From Sphingomonas sp. (GTDB lineage Bacteria > Pseudomonadota > Alphaproteobacteria > Sphingomonadales > Sphingomonadaceae): a stretch of 7,086 bases of DNA. Location: NCBI GenBank assembly GCA_019747165.1, contig JAIERC010000064.1, positions 1-7,086 of the forward strand, given 5' to 3'. This document shows positions 5,643-7,086 of the stretch, in pieces; the first letter of the stretch is position 1, and each line of letters starts with the position of its first letter. The notes under the pieces were generated by a model. That model worked only from the letters and a program-made list of their open reading frames with translations, ran no database searches and had not been told where the DNA came from. The translations under genes and the position numbers were made by a program.

Positions 5643-7028
5643 ATGGCTGATCGCAAACTTTTCGCTGGCCATGCCGTCCGTCGGTTACGGCGCCATGCCG
5701 CGCTGACCCAGGCGGCGATGGCTGAAACGCTCGCTATTTCACCAAGCTATCTTAATCTCGTCGAACGCAATCAACGGCCATTATCCGCGCAATTGCTCGT
5801 CAAACTCGCCGAATGCTTTGATTTTGACCCGCGCTCGCTCGCCGCGGCTGAACCGGGCGGGGGCGAAGCGGGCCTTCGCCGTCGGCTTGCCGATCCGATG
5901 TTTGCCGATCTCGATATTGATCGCAACGAGGTGGAGGAATGGTTGGCCGGCGCGCCCGGCGGTGCGGAGGCCTTTGCGCGCGCTTTTGACCGGATCGGTG
6001 CTGGCGGCGGTGCGCTGGTGGAGGGGCTCGATCCGGTCGCGCAGGTGCGGCGGGAGATTGATCATTGGCGCAATCATTTTCCCGATCTCGACGCTGCCGC
6101 TGAACGGCTTGCTGACGAAATGCGGCTCGGCGCGGGCGATCTCTACGGGGCGGTCGCTGATCGGCTGCGGATCAAACACCAATTATCCTTGCGGGTGCTC
6201 CCGGTGGAGGTAATGCCCGATATGCTGCGTCGGCTTGATCTCCATGCTCGACAATTGCAGCTGTCTGAACTGCTCGACCCGGCTTCTCGCGCCTTTGCGG
6301 TTCTGTTTCAGCTCGCCCAAATCGAGGCGCGCGCCGAAATCGATGCGTTGATCGCGGGGGCAGGCTTTACCGATCGTGCCGCTGAGCATCTTCATCGCCG
6401 CCATTTGTGCAGCTATTTCGCGGCGGCAGTGATGATGCCCTACGCTCGTTTTCTGCGCGCGTGTGAGGCGACTGGCTATGATATCGAATTGTTGCAGCGC
6501 CGTTTTGGGGCGGGGTTCGAGCAAGTGGCGCACCGATTGACGACGTTGCAGCGGGTCGGCGCGCGTGGCCTGCCTTTCTTCATGATCCGGATTGATCGCG
6601 CCGGCCAGGCGTCGAAACGCTTTTCGGGTGCGAGCAGTGCCGCCTTGGTCGAAGCCGATGGGCGTTGCCCGTTGTGGCGACTGCATCACGCCTTTGAACG
6701 ACCGGGATCGCTGACCGTCCAGCTCGTCGAGCTTCAAGATGGCGGGCGCTGGCTAACGATGGCGCGCACGGTGACGCCGCAGGGCCGGCGTTATGGCGCA
6801 ACCGGTGCGGAATTTGCGGTTGGCCTTGGCGTGGAAGCCAGTCTGGCCGGTGCCTTGGCGGTAGCGCGGGGGGTCGATCTGGCTGGGGATGCGACCCCGA
6901 TCGGGCTTGGCTGTCGCGCCTGTCTGCGCGTCGATTGCCCGCAGCGGTCGGCACCGCCGGCGGGGCGCGCGCTGATCGTCAATGAGACGGAGCGCCGCCT
7001 ATCGCCGATTAGTTTCGCGGGCGACTGA
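5643..7028 (+). CDS. XRE-family transcriptional regulator, short-chain fatty acyl-CoA regulator (ScfR/RamB-like)
   Basis: Predicted 461-residue DNA-binding regulator. Relatives are RamB of actinobacteria and PccR of Rhodobacter, which control acetate or propionyl-CoA assimilation genes. Domains: the N-terminal XRE helix-turn-helix is at about 10-65 (TQAAMAETLAISPSYLNLVERNQRPLS, recognition helix near 33-41). A middle IrrE/ImmA-like region is at about 155-305, with conserved-looking CSYFAAAVMMPYARFL (256-271) and GFEQVAHRLTTLQR (291-304). A DUF2083-type C-terminal domain has FFMIRIDRAG.ASKRFSG (312-329), CPLWRLHHAFERPG (342-355) and the cysteine cluster GCRACLRVDCPQR (423-435; Cys424, Cys427, Cys432). 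The IrrE helix that would carry HExxH reads FQLAQIE (222-228), so the peptidase site is absent, as I expect for this sensor family. The length is normal. It has its own leader with a dyad at 5566-5590, suggesting autoregulation. BdhA nearby makes a short-chain acyl or PHB role plausible, but its targets are not visible here. Confidence 0.9.
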   Translation: MADRKLFAGHAVRRLRRHAALTQAAMAETLAISPSYLNLVERNQRPLSAQLLVKLAECFDFDPRSLAAAEPGGGEAGLRRRLADPMFADLDIDRNEVEEWLAGAPGGAEAFARAFDRIGAGGGALVEGLDPVAQVRREIDHWRNHFPDLDAAAERLADEMRLGAGDLYGAVADRLRIKHQLSLRVLPVEVMPDMLRRLDLHARQLQLSELLDPASRAFAVLFQLAQIEARAEIDALIAGAGFTDRAAEHLHRRHLCSYFAAAVMMPYARFLRACEATGYDIELLQRRFGAGFEQVAHRLTTLQRVGARGLPFFMIRIDRAGQASKRFSGASSAALVEADGRCPLWRLHHAFERPGSLTVQLVELQDGGRWLTMARTVTPQGRRYGATGAEFAVGLGVEASLAGALAVARGVDLAGDATPIGLGCRACLRVDCPQRSAPPAGRALIVNETERRLSPISFAGD

Positions 7029-7086
7029 TATCCAAGCTTCTATGCCGCATAGCAACAAATGCTGGACTTTGGGGTTCGGTGTAGCT

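Noticed and set aside
5610..7080. 12-base direct repeat TTGGGGTTCGGT at 5610-5621 and 7069-7080, flanking the regulator
   Set aside because: About one or two exact 12-mer pairs are expected by chance in 7 kb, and neither copy has target-site or mobile-element features.
7029..7086. Small dyad CTATG-CCG-CATAG (7040-7052) after the regulator as a terminator
   Set aside because: The stem is only 5 bp, low in GC, and has no following T-run. The window ends before a downstream gene can be judged.

Overview
This is about 7.1 kb of GC-rich bacterial chromosome. The gene families point to an alphaproteobacterium, most likely a sphingomonad (order Sphingomonadales). The evidence is a DUF4893-type lipoprotein, an ScfR-type acyl-CoA regulator, and a patatin-like lipase next to a 3-hydroxybutyrate dehydrogenase. 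This placement rests on family recognition, not on a search.

Layout. A minus-strand tRNA-Ala (CGC anticodon) fills the left edge. Upstream of it, in the gap before the first protein gene, lie two small adjacent inverted repeats. A plus-strand NADP-dependent medium-chain oxidoreductase of the CurA/leukotriene B4 dehydrogenase type (231-1220) runs stop to stop into a minus-strand pair. That pair is a membrane-anchored neutral zinc metallopeptidase (1859-2788) followed by a GNAT acetyltransferase (1221-1862), joined by a TTGA stop/start overlap. The metallopeptidase is divergent from a plus-strand patatin-like lipase gene (2913-4033). The lipase is broken: an inferred deletion of about 76 bases removes the block that should carry the catalytic Asp and shifts the frame. 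Next come 3-hydroxybutyrate dehydrogenase (4049-4834), a small DUF4893-like lipoprotein (4906-5538), and a large XRE-type regulator of the short-chain acyl-CoA regulator family (5643-7028). A strong dyad, with a TGTAAA-N3-TTTACA core and CAGC/GCTG flanks, sits in the regulator's leader. The last 58 bases hold no gene that I can see.

How the genes fit together. The right half has a carbon-storage and short-chain acyl theme. BdhA oxidises 3-hydroxybutyrate, the PHB monomer, to acetoacetate. ScfR-family regulators sense short-chain acyl-CoAs or control their use. The patatin-like protein is a lipid or ester hydrolase family often seen beside BdhA. A shared pathway is inference from gene order. 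The left half is housekeeping or unassigned.

I found no previously undescribed system. The items most worth a second look are the lesion in the patatin gene and the operator-like palindrome before the regulator. No intergenic stretch exceeds 160 bases.
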